A stretch of DNA of 49,049 nucleotides from an uncultured Pelagibacteraceae bacterium (GCA_902588895.1 CACIRC010000008.1:1-49049), one strand, 5' to 3'. Counted from the first letter of the stretch, positions 1 to 9,203 are shown. Numbers and translations: made by a program. Notes: generated from the sequence alone by a model not told the origin.

Positions 1-2
1 AT

Positions 3-893
3 GAAAAATATTGGTTTACCAAAGATAAAATAGATCTAATTACATCTGTTCATAATTACTTAGATAGTTTGCCAGAAATTGGTAAAGTTCTATCTTTTTC
101 ATCAATTATTGAGGTAGCTACTCTACTAAATAATAATAAGCCTTTAGGCACTTTAGAAATGGGAGTTCTTTACTCTAAAATTCCAGAGAGTATTAAAACT
201 GAAATCATTGATCCCTATCTTTCAATTAAAGATAATGAGGCTAGAATTAATTTAAGAATTATAGATTCGCAGGAAAATTTAAGAAGAAATGATTTAATTA
301 ACAAAATTAATTTTGATTTAAAAGATCAATTCGGGTTAGAAGAAAAAGATTATAAACTAGCAGGTGTATTAATATTATTTAATAATTTATTACAAAGCCT
401 ATTTAAATCTCAAATTTTAACATTGGGGTTGGTTATGATTGGAATATTTTCAATGTTCATAATCTTATTTAGAAATATTAAGCTTTCATTGATTGGTGTT
501 GTTCCAAATTTTATTGCAGCTTTTTTTATATTAGGAATAATTGGATTGTTAGGAATACCTTTGGATATGATGACCATAACTATTGCGGCAATTACAATAG
601 GAATTGCTGTAGATAACAGCATTCACTATATTTACAGATTTAAAGAGGAGTTTAATAAAATAAAGGATTACAATAAAACATTAAAAACTTGTCATTCAAC
701 TGTTGGGGTTGCTATATTAAACACTTCAATTACGATTGTTTTTGGGTTTTCAATTTTGGTGTTATCAAAGTTTATCCCAACAATTTATTTTGGTGTGTTT
801 ACTGGCCTGGCTATGCTATTAGCTATGATATCAGTATTAACACTACTTCCAGCATTAATCTTAATAATTAAACCTTTTGGCAAATCATCTTAA
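3..893 (+). CDS. RND/MMPL-family exporter, C-terminal part (5' truncated by window edge)
   Basis: The reading frame is open from base 3, so the gene starts upstream of the window; the TTG at 69 is an internal codon, not a start. The visible part has a hydrophilic periplasmic stretch followed by about five hydrophobic helices, including a helix with DNSIHY after a glycine/isoleucine-rich segment. This is the layout of the second half of RND-superfamily predicted exporters (MMPL type), which are proton-driven inner-membrane pumps for lipids or hydrophobic compounds. The substrate cannot be told. The stop codon overlaps the cvpA start by one base (TAATG), so translation is probably coupled. I am confident of the superfamily and not of the subfamily. 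Confidence 0.8.
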   Translation, partial: EKYWFTKDKIDLITSVHNYLDSLPEIGKVLSFSSIIEVATLLNNNKPLGTLEMGVLYSKIPESIKTEIIDPYLSIKDNEARINLRIIDSQENLRRNDLINKINFDLKDQFGLEEKDYKLAGVLILFNNLLQSLFKSQILTLGLVMIGIFSMFIILFRNIKLSLIGVVPNFIAAFFILGIIGLLGIPLDMMTITIAAITIGIAVDNSIHYIYRFKEEFNKIKDYNKTLKTCHSTVGVAILNTSITIVFGFSILVLSKFIPTIYFGVFTGLAMLLAMISVLTLLPALILIIKPFGKSS

Positions 894-1438
894 TGCTAGA
901 AATCATAAAAGATTTTTATAAAGCAATATCAATAATTGATTTAATTTATTTAATTTTAACAATCCTATCTTTGATAAATTGTTATAAAAAGGGCTTCATT
1001 TTAAGTATCCTTTCAATGGCTAAATGGTTGCTAGCATACATAATTACATTAATTTTATTTCCAAAAATTAAACCCTATGTAAAAGACATAATTGATAATG
1101 AGTATGTGCTCGATGTAGGTTTGGGGATAGTAATATTTGTTGTTGTTATATTTTTAGTTTTATTAGTTAATAAGGGTATTAGTAAAGCAGTCAGATATAC
1201 AGGAATCGGTGGCTTAGATACGACTTTTGGATTTTTTTTTGGTTTTATAAGAGCTTACATTATTTCAGTATGTATCTTTTCAGGTGTACATATCGTTTAT
1301 AATTATGATAAATGGCCAATAAATTTTGACAAATCATACGTCTTTCCATATTTAGAAAAAGGTAGTAGTTATCTGATAAAAGAATTTCCTAATGAAAAAA
1401 CATATCAAGATTCTAAAGAAAAAATTACAGAATTATAA
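893..1438 (+). CDS. cvpA: CvpA family membrane protein
   Basis: This 181-aa protein has four predicted membrane helices. The region between helices 3 and 4 carries a glycine-rich TGIGGLDTTFGFFFGFIRA segment, typical of the CvpA/colicin V production family. CvpA was named for colicin V export and is linked to membrane homeostasis in several bacteria; its molecular role is unclear. Its position directly before purF matches the classical cvpA-purF operon of proteobacteria and supports the call. The ATG overlaps the stop of the upstream exporter by one base, and the 3' end overlaps the purF start by 47 nt. Confidence 0.85.
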   Translation: MLEIIKDFYKAISIIDLIYLILTILSLINCYKKGFILSILSMAKWLLAYIITLILFPKIKPYVKDIIDNEYVLDVGLGIVIFVVVIFLVLLVNKGISKAVRYTGIGGLDTTFGFFFGFIRAYIISVCIFSGVHIVYNYDKWPINFDKSYVFPYLEKGSSYLIKEFPNEKTYQDSKEKITEL

Positions 1439-2873
1439 TCCAAGACTTAAGGAAGAATGTGGAGTTTTTGGTATTAGCAATGCAAAGGATGCTTCAGCTC
1501 TAACAGCACTTGGACTACACGCTCTGCAACACAGAGGTCAAGAAGGCTGTGGTATAGTCACCTTTGATGGGGAAAAATATTACTCTGAGAAAAGATTTGG
1601 CTTAGTTGGTGACAATTTCAACAAAGAAAAAGTGCTTAACAACCTTAAGGGAAATAATGCAATTGGCCACAATAGATACAGTACAACTGGAAACAATATA
1701 TTAAGAAATATACAGCCTTTTTTTGCTGACACCAATGCAGGTGGAATTGGGGTTGCGCATAATGGAAATCTTACTAATTCAATTGCTTTGAGAAAAAAAT
1801 TAGTTGAAGATGGAGCTATATTTTACACTACCTCAGACACTGAAACGATTGTTCAATTAATTGCTAAATCAAAAAGAACAACAACAATTGATAAAGTAAT
1901 TGACGCAATTTTTCAAATTCAAGGTGGATATGCATTAGTGATGTTAACTCAAAACACATTGATTGGCGTTAGAGATCCTTACGGAATTAGACCACTGGTA
2001 ATTGGTAAGCTCGGCAATAGCTATGTCTTAGCGTCTGAAACTTGTGCATTTGACATTATTGGTGCAAAATTTGTAAGAGAAGTTGAAAATGGTGAGATAG
2101 TTTTAATCGAAAATAACAAAATGAAGAGTATTAAACCCTTCCCTGCTAAAAAAGTTAGACCTTGCGTATTTGAATATATTTATTTTTCAAGACCAGACAG
2201 TCTAATAGGAGGAAAAACAGCATATGAGCATAGAAAAAATATTGGTAGAGAACTTGCAAAAGAAAATGATACTGATGCAGATATAGTGGTTCCAGTTCCA
2301 GATTCTGGAAATGCAGCTGCTATGGGTTTTGCTCAAGAATTAAAAATGAATTTTGAACATGGATTAATTCGAAACCATTATGTTGGAAGAACTTTCATCG
2401 AGCCAAGCCAGAAAATTAGAAGCTTGGGAGTAAAATTAAAATTAAATGCGAATAAAACAACAATTAAAAATAAAAAAATAATTCTGATTGATGACTCTCT
2501 AGTTCGAGGAACAACGTCATACAAAATTGTTAAAATGCTTTACGATGCAGGTGCAAAAGAAGTTCATGTTAAAATTGCGTGTCCTGAAATAAGATACCCA
2601 GATTTCTATGGTGTAGATACTCCTACAAAAAAAGAATTGTTAGCAGCAAATAAAACAAATGATGAAATTTGTGAATATATTGGAGCTAAATCTTTAAGTT
2701 TTTTATCAATAGAGGGATTGTATAAAGCTATTGGTTTTGAAAAAAGAAACGAAACATATCCGCAATTAACAGATCATTATTTCACAGGTGAATATCCTGT
2801 TAAATTAGTGGATGAATTAGGAGATAATAAAATAACTCAGCTATCTTTACTAAGCACTGGATCAAATAATTAA
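1392..2873 (+). CDS. purF: Amidophosphoribosyltransferase (glutamine PRPP amidotransferase)
   Basis: PurF catalyses the first committed step of purine synthesis, making 5-phosphoribosylamine from PRPP and glutamine. The class II glutaminase domain begins at the nucleophile Cys23 in EECGVFGI, so a short propeptide of about 22 residues must be removed. The PRPP-binding loop IDDSLVRGTT lies near residue 370. No other usual start codon lies between 1392 and the catalytic Cys, so the 47-nt overlap with cvpA is probably real. The C-terminus reads LTDHYFTGEYP where Fe-S-containing homologues such as Bacillus subtilis have a CxxC, so the structural 4Fe-4S cluster is apparently absent. The length of 493 aa is normal. 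Confidence 0.96.
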   Translation: MKKHIKILKKKLQNYNPRLKEECGVFGISNAKDASALTALGLHALQHRGQEGCGIVTFDGEKYYSEKRFGLVGDNFNKEKVLNNLKGNNAIGHNRYSTTGNNILRNIQPFFADTNAGGIGVAHNGNLTNSIALRKKLVEDGAIFYTTSDTETIVQLIAKSKRTTTIDKVIDAIFQIQGGYALVMLTQNTLIGVRDPYGIRPLVIGKLGNSYVLASETCAFDIIGAKFVREVENGEIVLIENNKMKSIKPFPAKKVRPCVFEYIYFSRPDSLIGGKTAYEHRKNIGRELAKENDTDADIVVPVPDSGNAAAMGFAQELKMNFEHGLIRNHYVGRTFIEPSQKIRSLGVKLKLNANKTTIKNKKIILIDDSLVRGTTSYKIVKMLYDAGAKEVHVKIACPEIRYPDFYGVDTPTKKELLAANKTNDEICEYIGAKSLSFLSIEGLYKAIGFEKRNETYPQLTDHYFTGEYPVKLVDELGDNKITQLSLLSTGSNN

Positions 2874-2876
2874 ATT

Positions 2877-3434
2877 ATGAAAACAGTAAATTTCACTAAA
2901 ATGAAAAATGGAACTAAGGAAGATTATGAGCTTCTTGAAAAATTCGAGAAAAACTTTGAGAGACAAACTGCTGATAGGGTTTTAAATTACTTGTCTAAAC
3001 AAACTACCACTTTAGAGGGTTACAAAATCACTAGACTAGAGCATTCATTACAAGCTGCAACAAGAGCCTTTAAAAATAAAGAAAGTGATGAAATGGTTGT
3101 TGCAACTTTACTTCATGATATTGGAGATGATTTAGCACCAATGAATCATTCTCAATATGCTGCATCTATACTCAGACCTTATGTTTCAGAAAGAACCTAT
3201 TGGATTATTCTACATCATGGTCTTTTTCAAACTTACTACAGCGCTCATCATTTAGGTGGTGATAGAAATGCAAGAGATAAATTTAAAGACCACAAGTATT
3301 ATCAAGACACTATAGATTTTTGTGAAAAATACGATCAGTGCTCTTTTGATCCTGATTATAAAAGTATGACTTTGGATGATTTTAAGCCATTAGTTAAAAA
3401 AATATTCGCAAAAGAGCCTTATTATTATCTTTAA
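2877..3434 (+). CDS. HD-domain protein, PhnZ/TmpB-like (putative diiron oxygenase or phosphohydrolase)
   Basis: This 185-aa protein has the HD-superfamily metal signature: His56 (RLEHSLQ), His80-Asp81 (LLHDIGDD), His91, the HH pair at 113-114 and a later Asp in EKYDQCSFD. Classical HD proteins are phosphohydrolases, but the short single-domain form resembles the PhnZ/TmpB group, which uses a mixed-valent diiron centre to cleave alpha-hydroxyphosphonates with O2. The assignment to that group rests on overall motif spacing recalled from the family, not on an alignment. It starts 3 nt after purF and precedes gshA. A PhyH dioxygenase, the family of the partner enzymes PhnY* and TmpA, lies 5 kb downstream. 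The substrate is unknown. Confidence 0.7.
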   Translation: MKTVNFTKMKNGTKEDYELLEKFEKNFERQTADRVLNYLSKQTTTLEGYKITRLEHSLQAATRAFKNKESDEMVVATLLHDIGDDLAPMNHSQYAASILRPYVSERTYWIILHHGLFQTYYSAHHLGGDRNARDKFKDHKYYQDTIDFCEKYDQCSFDPDYKSMTLDDFKPLVKKIFAKEPYYYL

Positions 3435-3463
3435 ATTTAGGTATAAATCACTACTTACAGCGC

Positions 3464-4759
3464 ATGATCGATTCAAAAGAAAAAATTATAAATTATTTTA
3501 AATCAGGTATTAAAGAACCCAAAAATTTCAAAATTGGGATCGAGCATGAAAAGTTTTTATTTAATAAGTCGAACAATAAAAGGATTAATTATTCAAAAAT
3601 AAAAGAAATGTTTACAAGCCTAATTGAATTTGGCTGGAATCCAGTTTTTGAAAAAGAAAATATCATTGCTCTTAATAAAGGTGGAAAAAATATAACTCTT
3701 GAACCAGGTAATCAGATAGAATTATCAGGAGATAAATTAAATCATATGCACGAAGCTTGTGCAGAGTCACAAGATTATTTGTTTGAACTTAAGCAAGTTA
3801 CTAAAAAATTAGATATAAAAATTGTTAGTACAGGATTCGATCCAATATCTAAATTAAGTGAAATCCCAAACAATCCTAAACAACGATATGAATTGATGAC
3901 TAAGGATATGCCTTTAGGTGGAGAGCTCAGTTTAGATATGATGTATCGGACATGTGGTACACAGTTAAATATAGATTATAGTTCTGAAGAAAATTTTATT
4001 AAAAAGTTTAGAGTAGCAAACTCAATTGTGCCTATTACAATTGCTTTGTTTGCAAATTCCTCAATTGTAGAGAAAAAAAATAGTAACTATTTATCTTATA
4101 GATCTAAAGTATGGCAAAGTACTTCAAGAGGTGGATTACCTAAATTATTTTTAGAAAATATAAATTTTGAAAAATATGCAGATTTCATAATCAATTTTCC
4201 TATATTATTTATACAACATAAAGATCAATATATTTCAGGTAGGCAATTTATGTTTAAAGATTTTATGGAAGGAAAAATTCAAGAAATTGAAAATAGAATT
4301 CCAACTGAAGCAGACTTAACAACTCACTTAAGCACAATATTTACTGAAAATAGAGTTAAGAAATATATTGAATTAAGATCAATGGATACCTGTGGTTGGG
4401 ATTGTTTGTGTGCAGGACCAGCTTTCAATATAGGTATGCTTTATGGAAATTTAGATGAAGTTTATGAAATAATTTCAAAATGGGACACAAATAAAATAAT
4501 TAACGCTTATCTAGAAGCGCCACAAAAGGGATTTAATACTCAATTAATGGGTAAAGATCTTCTTTATTGGTCATCTACACTTTTAAATCTTTCAAGAAAA
4601 GGTTTGGAGAAAAGAGACGTTTTAAGTAAAAAAGGTAATAACGAAACTGTATTCCTTAACCATCTACAAAAAGTAATTGATAATAAGACAACAAACGCAG
4701 ATCATATGATTAGTAAATTTTCCGAAAATGAAAATTTAGACGAATTGTATGATAAATAA
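3464..4759 (+). CDS. gshA: Glutamate-cysteine ligase (proteobacterial/plant type)
   Basis: This enzyme makes gamma-glutamylcysteine from glutamate and cysteine with ATP, the first step of glutathione synthesis. The 431-aa protein begins the GCS2-type fold with IGIEHEKFLF and shows the conserved EPGNQIELSG, RTCGTQLNIDY and RSKVWQSTSRGG segments of the alphaproteobacterial/plant class. It is slightly shorter than typical homologues, with a trimmed C-terminus. It overlaps the start of gshB by 11 nt, so both steps of glutathione synthesis are co-expressed. The window also carries a glutathione-dependent glyoxalase (45.2 kb) and 5-oxoprolinase (38-40 kb). Confidence 0.93.
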   Translation: MIDSKEKIINYFKSGIKEPKNFKIGIEHEKFLFNKSNNKRINYSKIKEMFTSLIEFGWNPVFEKENIIALNKGGKNITLEPGNQIELSGDKLNHMHEACAESQDYLFELKQVTKKLDIKIVSTGFDPISKLSEIPNNPKQRYELMTKDMPLGGELSLDMMYRTCGTQLNIDYSSEENFIKKFRVANSIVPITIALFANSSIVEKKNSNYLSYRSKVWQSTSRGGLPKLFLENINFEKYADFIINFPILFIQHKDQYISGRQFMFKDFMEGKIQEIENRIPTEADLTTHLSTIFTENRVKKYIELRSMDTCGWDCLCAGPAFNIGMLYGNLDEVYEIISKWDTNKIINAYLEAPQKGFNTQLMGKDLLYWSSTLLNLSRKGLEKRDVLSKKGNNETVFLNHLQKVIDNKTTNADHMISKFSENENLDELYDK

Positions 4760-5675
4760 AATTGTTGCTGTTCAAGGAAACCATCCTTCTAAACTAAATC
4801 CTTTAACGGATACAAGTGTTTTTTTAGCAAAAGAAATTCAGAACAAAAAATATAAAATTTTCTATTACGATCCAAAAAACTTATCAGTTGTTAATTCAAA
4901 AGTTACAGCTAAAGGTTTTTTTATTAAATTTAACTATAGCAATAAAAAATTCTATAAAATCACAAAAAAACAAAATCTAGACTTAAGTAAATGTAAATTT
5001 ATTCTTATTCGCCAAGATCCACCTTTTAATCTTGAGTATATTTCAACAACATACATTTTGGATACAATAAAGACTAAAGTTAAAATAATTAACAACCCTA
5101 CCTCTGTAAGGAATATTTCTGAAAAATTGTATTCATCTAAATATCAAAAATATATGCCAGCTACTATTTTTACTCAAAATATGGATGAAATAAAAAAATT
5201 TTTCAAAAAAAACAAAAAAGTCATTTTAAAACCAATCCATAGTTTCAGTGGAAATGATATTCATTTACTAAATAAATTTAATTTAAAATTAGTTAATAAA
5301 TTTATAAAAAAACATGATCATATCATGTGCCAAAAATTTCTTCCTAAAATAAGTAAGGGAGACAAAAGAGTTTTTATTATTAATGGTAAAGTATGTGGTG
5401 CAATTTCAAGAGTTCCAAAGAAAGGTTCAATTTTAAGTAATATGAGTAAAGGAGCAAAACCAACTAATATAAAATTAACAAGTAAAGAAATTAAAATTTC
5501 AAAACTAATTGCAAAAGATTTAAAAAAAGAAAATATTTTTTTTGCAGGAATTGATTTTATAGATCAAAAACTCAATGGAGATATAAATGTTACATCTCCA
5601 ACTGGACTTAAAACACTTTACGATCTATCGGGAATAAATTTAGCCAAAACTTTTTGGAAAGAACTTAAAGCGTGA
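4749..5675 (+). CDS. gshB: Glutathione synthetase
   Basis: This ATP-grasp ligase joins glycine to gamma-glutamylcysteine to give glutathione. The family signature IRQDPPFNLEYISTTYILD is present, followed by the ATP-grasp segment VILKPIHSFSGNDIHLL and a C-terminal GIDFIDQKLNGDINVTSPTG stretch matching the metal/ADP-binding part of GshB. The length of 308 aa is normal. The gene overlaps gshA by 11 nt and its TGA overlaps the GTG start of the next gene, so gshA-gshB-permease form one translationally coupled unit. It is lysine-rich, as are most proteins here. Confidence 0.92.
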   Translation: MINKIVAVQGNHPSKLNPLTDTSVFLAKEIQNKKYKIFYYDPKNLSVVNSKVTAKGFFIKFNYSNKKFYKITKKQNLDLSKCKFILIRQDPPFNLEYISTTYILDTIKTKVKIINNPTSVRNISEKLYSSKYQKYMPATIFTQNMDEIKKFFKKNKKVILKPIHSFSGNDIHLLNKFNLKLVNKFIKKHDHIMCQKFLPKISKGDKRVFIINGKVCGAISRVPKKGSILSNMSKGAKPTNIKLTSKEIKISKLIAKDLKKENIFFAGIDFIDQKLNGDINVTSPTGLKTLYDLSGINLAKTFWKELKA

Positions 5676-6547
5676 ATAATTTAAGTAATCAACAAAAAGG
5701 TTCATTGATGGCTTTTATAGGAGTTATGTTTATCACTCCTGACTCTTTGCTAATTAGATTATCAAATATTGATACTTGGGGGATGCTTTTTTACAGAGGA
5801 GCAATACCATTTTTCGTAGTTTTAGTTGGTCTTTTTTTATTTTATAAAAATAATTTCTTAAAAGCTTTGTTAAAAATTGGTTACCCAGGCATTTTTTATG
5901 TGATTAGTTTTTCTATTTGCAATATTACTTTTATTATCTCAATACAAAATACCAATGTAGCAAATACATTATTAATGGTAGCTCTTGCACCAATGCTATC
6001 AGCAATATTGGGAGCCATTTTTTTAAATGAAAAACCAGATAATAAGACTTGGGTCGCTATAATTATTACCTTTATTGCTTGTATTTATATTTTTTACGAC
6101 TCTTTAAGTCTTGGTAATTTTTATGGCGACTTATTTGGTTTAATAACTTCTTTTGGATTGGCTTGTAACGCAAACATTGCAAGATACGCAAAATCTACCG
6201 ATTTAGTACCTGCTGCTGTAATTGGAAAATCTTGCGTTGCAATATTTGCCTTTTTCTTTGTTAAAGACTTTGCTTTAATAGGCTATGACCTTTTTTATAT
6301 ACCTTTAATGTGTGTTATGTGTGTGGCTATACCTTTTGTTTTAGTGACTATAGCACCAAGATTTATAACAGCAGCTGAAGTTAATCTATTTTTTCTTCTA
6401 GAGACCATTCTTGGACCTTTGTGGGTTTGGATGGTTATTAAAGAGCAGCCTTCTATTGAAACAATCTATGGGGGCATAGTCATCATTATCACGATTGCAA
6501 TTCACTCTTTACTAGCCATAAAAAAAACACAAACCAAAACTACTTAG
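5672..6547 (+). CDS. DMT superfamily (EamA) permease
   Basis: This 291-aa integral membrane protein has ten predicted helices arranged as two EamA repeats. The repeat ends carry typical motifs such as ANTLLMVALAPMLSAILGAIFLNEKP and, in the second half, FLLETILGPLWVW followed by the last two helices. Drug/metabolite transporters of this class exchange amino acids, nucleobases or other small metabolites across the inner membrane; substrate cannot be predicted. The start is a GTG overlapping the gshB stop (GTGA), suggesting translational coupling. A role linked to glutathione precursors is possible but only by context. It is one of three DMT permeases in the window. Confidence 0.88.
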   Translation: MNNLSNQQKGSLMAFIGVMFITPDSLLIRLSNIDTWGMLFYRGAIPFFVVLVGLFLFYKNNFLKALLKIGYPGIFYVISFSICNITFIISIQNTNVANTLLMVALAPMLSAILGAIFLNEKPDNKTWVAIIITFIACIYIFYDSLSLGNFYGDLFGLITSFGLACNANIARYAKSTDLVPAAVIGKSCVAIFAFFFVKDFALIGYDLFYIPLMCVMCVAIPFVLVTIAPRFITAAEVNLFFLLETILGPLWVWMVIKEQPSIETIYGGIVIIITIAIHSLLAIKKTQTKTT

Positions 6548-6578
6548 CCAGAAATTACTTAAAATCAAAAAATTATAA

Positions 6579-7889
6579 ATGCAAAAAGAAGTAAAAAAAT
6601 CTTGGGCTTTATTTATTGGCATAGGGGTAATGATGATTGCTCATGGATTGCAAATGCAAATTATGGGGATTAGATCAGTAATTGAGAATTTTAGTGTTTT
6701 TACAACTGGTATATTTATGTCTGGATATTATGTTGGTTATTTTGTCGGTTCTAGAACCACACCTAATTTTGTTTCAAAAGTTGGTCATATAAGAGTATTT
6801 GCTGCGTTCGCTTCACTCGCATCTTTAAGTGCATTGGTTGCTGTAGTTTATGTAAATCCATTTATGTGGACAATTAGTAGATTTATAACAGGTATAAGTT
6901 TAGTTAGCTGTTATGTAGTTACAGAGAGCTGGCTAAATGATAGAGCAACAAATAAAAATAGGGGACAACTATTATCTGCTTACATGATGGTAATTTATTT
7001 TGGTTTAGCCGTTGGAATGCTTCTACTTAATGTAAGTAAACCTGAACAATACGAACCCTTTATTTTAGTTTCTGTTTTACTTTCTGTTGCTCTAGTTCCT
7101 ATTTTATTAACTAAAAGACCAGCACCTAAATTTAAAAAAATTGAAACAATAAGTATTTACGAACTGTATAAAATTTCACCTCTTGGTTCGTTAAGCTCTT
7201 TCTTTACTGGAATAATTCATGCTGCTTTTTTTTCTTTAATTGCAGTTTATGCAACAAAAGCAAATTATACTTTACTTGAAACTTCAGTTTTACTTTTTAT
7301 ATCAACAATAGCTGGCGTAATTGGACAGGGACCTATCGGATATTTGTCAGATAATTTTGATAGAAGGAAAGTCATTGTAATGACAACTTTTGGAAGTTCT
7401 TTATTAGCTTTTCTTTCAATTTTAAGTTCAAATGATCCTTTTCAAAATATTTATCATTTAGATGAGTTTGCATTTAAAAAAATATTATTTTTTATTTTTG
7501 TTGGGCTATATTCAAGTTTATGTCTCCCTTTATTTTCTCTAAATCTTGCTCATACAAATGATTTTGTTCCAAAATCAAAATTTGTTGCGGCTGGAGGTGG
7601 TTTACAATTTATTTTTGGTATTGGTGCGATTAGTGGTCCAATTTTATGCTCTTTATTTATGGACTGGTTTTCTTTAAATGGTTTTTTTATTTTCTTAATT
7701 ATATCTCATACAATAATTGGAGGTTTTGGATTGTACAGAATGAAAGTTAGAGATACTGTAGAAAATCCAGACTCAACTTTTACACCCGTTCCAGCGACAA
7801 TTACACCCGCTGGTTTAGAACTAGATCCAGATACGCCTGCAACACTTGATGAAAATCAAGTTCATGATAGTACCAAACTTAAATATTAA
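6579..7889 (+). CDS. MFS transporter, YcaD-like
   Basis: This 436-aa protein has twelve predicted membrane helices. Features matching the YcaD-like subgroup include GYYVGYFVGSRTTPNFV in helix 2, ESWLNDRATNKNRGQ after helix 4 and the GPIGYLSDNFDRRKV loop between helices 6 and 7, the usual MFS repeat of the helix 2-3 motif. The last 45 residues are hydrophilic and rich in Pro and Thr, so probably a cytoplasmic tail. It is an inner-membrane secondary transporter of unknown substrate. It follows the DMT permease by 31 bp on the same strand. Its last 11 bases overlap the end of the convergent MOSC gene. Confidence 0.88.
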   Translation: MQKEVKKSWALFIGIGVMMIAHGLQMQIMGIRSVIENFSVFTTGIFMSGYYVGYFVGSRTTPNFVSKVGHIRVFAAFASLASLSALVAVVYVNPFMWTISRFITGISLVSCYVVTESWLNDRATNKNRGQLLSAYMMVIYFGLAVGMLLLNVSKPEQYEPFILVSVLLSVALVPILLTKRPAPKFKKIETISIYELYKISPLGSLSSFFTGIIHAAFFSLIAVYATKANYTLLETSVLLFISTIAGVIGQGPIGYLSDNFDRRKVIVMTTFGSSLLAFLSILSSNDPFQNIYHLDEFAFKKILFFIFVGLYSSLCLPLFSLNLAHTNDFVPKSKFVAAGGGLQFIFGIGAISGPILCSLFMDWFSLNGFFIFLIISHTIIGGFGLYRMKVRDTVENPDSTFTPVPATITPAGLELDPDTPATLDENQVHDSTKLKY

Positions 7890-8328
7890 TTATTTCTATT
7901 TTATCACCCACATTAATCATCGAAGATGATAGTATTTGACATCTAAGGCCACCTTTTCTTATAAATTCTTTAAGAATATTTTTTTGATCAAGCATTTCAG
8001 TCAAATGTCTACACGGACGACACAATTCAATCCCCTCTAATTCAACATTGCCTATCTTTAATTTTTTTCCAATTAAGTCATTTAATTGAATACCTTTTGT
8101 AACAACATTCCGTCTAAAATTGATGTAAGGTATATCAAGGCCAAATCTAATATTATATTCATCAATGTTCTCTGACTCTATTAATGACAATTGATTATAA
8201 GGATCATTAAAATCATGAAAATGTCGATCACCTACTATTCCTTTATTTGCTAAAACCTCAATTGAATTTACTTCCTTGATTGGTTGATTGTTATTAGCAG
8301 CAATTCCTAATTTAAATACTTCGGCCAT
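7879..8328 (-). CDS. MOSC domain-containing protein
   Basis: This 149-aa protein is essentially a single MOSC domain. It shows GDRHFHDF near residue 35, the central NFRRNVVTKG segment, and the family hallmark ELCRPCRHLTEML with the conserved cysteine. MOSC domains occur in molybdenum-cofactor sulfurase C-termini and in Mo-dependent reductases such as YiiM and mARC, and are thought to bind Moco or handle sulfur. Short stand-alone versions have no settled function. A molybdenum enzyme and its maturation genes occur 9 kb downstream, so a role in Moco handling is plausible. It converges on and overlaps the MFS gene, and diverges from the PhyH gene. Confidence 0.85.
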   Translation of the reverse strand: MAEVFKLGIAANNNQPIKEVNSIEVLANKGIVGDRHFHDFNDPYNQLSLIESENIDEYNIRFGLDIPYINFRRNVVTKGIQLNDLIGKKLKIGNVELEGIELCRPCRHLTEMLDQKNILKEFIRKGGLRCQILSSSMINVGDKIEIINI

Positions 8329-8334
8329 AAATTA

Positions 8335-8361
8335 TTGAAGAAATAGTTGAGCTCATATAAT
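8335..8361 (+). promoter_or_regulatory. Predicted sigma70-type promoter for the PhyH gene
   Basis: The 47-bp divergent gap contains a perfect TATAAT at 8356-8361, only 14 bases before the PhyH ATG. The upstream box is weak: TTGAAG at 8335-8340 with a 15-bp spacer, or TTATTG at 8332 with 18 bp. A start site near 8368 would leave a leader of fewer than ten bases, so the mRNA would be nearly leaderless. Minus-strand boxes for the MOSC gene are not clear. Confidence 0.4.
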
Positions 8362-8375
8362 CTTTTCAAAATAAT

Positions 8376-9200
8376 ATGACTTATCTATCATCAAATCAAC
8401 TTAAACAGTATGAGGGCCAAGGTTACATATCCCCTATTGAAGTTTTATCTAGTAATGAAGCATTAGAGGCAAGAGAAGAAATAGAATTGATTGAAAAAAA
8501 AATGCCGAATGAAATAGATAAATCAGGAAGATATAATGTTCATTTAATTTCACCAAAACTTGATGCGATAGTTCATAATTCAAAAATTTTAGATGCAGTA
8601 GAGAGTATTATTGGAAAAGACATCTTAGTTTGTAGCACTACTTTGTTTATTAAAAACCCTAACAAGCAAAGTTTTGTAAGCTATCACCAAGATGCAAAAT
8701 ACATAGGATTAGAACCTCATAATTGGGTGACAGCATGGGTAGCATTAACAGACTCAAATGAAAGTAACGGATGTATGAAAATGTGGCCTAAATCACATTT
8801 AAATATAAAAGACCACGATGAAAAATTTAATGAAGGTAACTTGCTTACTCGTGGACAAACAGTAGAAAATGTGCCTGAAGATGAAGTTAAATCTATAGAA
8901 CTAAAAGCTGGTCAAATGTCTTTGCATCATCCTAGAGTGGTACATGGATCTGGAATAAATAAAAGTAATGATAGAAGAATAGGATTTGTTATCCAAAGCT
9001 ATATAGGGTCAAATGTAAAACAGACCTTAGGTAAAAATAGTGTTCAAGTTGCAAGAGGAGAAGATAAATATCATCATCATGAAATTATAGATAGAACTAA
9101 TGCTTTTATGAGTGAAGAAGGTATTTTGCTTCGAAAAAAAGAAAATGATTACTTGCAAGAAATTTTTTATAAAGGTGCAAAACAAAAAGGTTCTTATTAG
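8376..9200 (+). CDS. Phytanoyl-CoA dioxygenase (PhyH) family Fe(II)/2-oxoglutarate oxygenase
   Basis: This 274-aa protein has the non-haem iron facial triad expected of the family: His104-x-Asp106 in YHQDAKY and a distal His190 in VHGSG, with an arginine near 200 to bind 2-oxoglutarate. The Asp is retained, so it is a hydroxylase type and not a halogenase, where Ala or Gly replaces it. The NWVTAWVALTDSNESNGCM segment is typical of the bacterial PhyH group. The substrate is unknown; relatives act on lipids, ectoine, phosphonates and secondary metabolites. It begins a plus-strand run with two Gfo/Idh/MocA dehydrogenases 3 nt downstream, suggesting hydroxylation followed by oxidation of one substrate. 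Confidence 0.88.
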   Translation: MTYLSSNQLKQYEGQGYISPIEVLSSNEALEAREEIELIEKKMPNEIDKSGRYNVHLISPKLDAIVHNSKILDAVESIIGKDILVCSTTLFIKNPNKQSFVSYHQDAKYIGLEPHNWVTAWVALTDSNESNGCMKMWPKSHLNIKDHDEKFNEGNLLTRGQTVENVPEDEVKSIELKAGQMSLHHPRVVHGSGINKSNDRRIGFVIQSYIGSNVKQTLGKNSVQVARGEDKYHHHEIIDRTNAFMSEEGILLRKKENDYLQEIFYKGAKQKGSY

Positions 9201-9203
9201 TTT

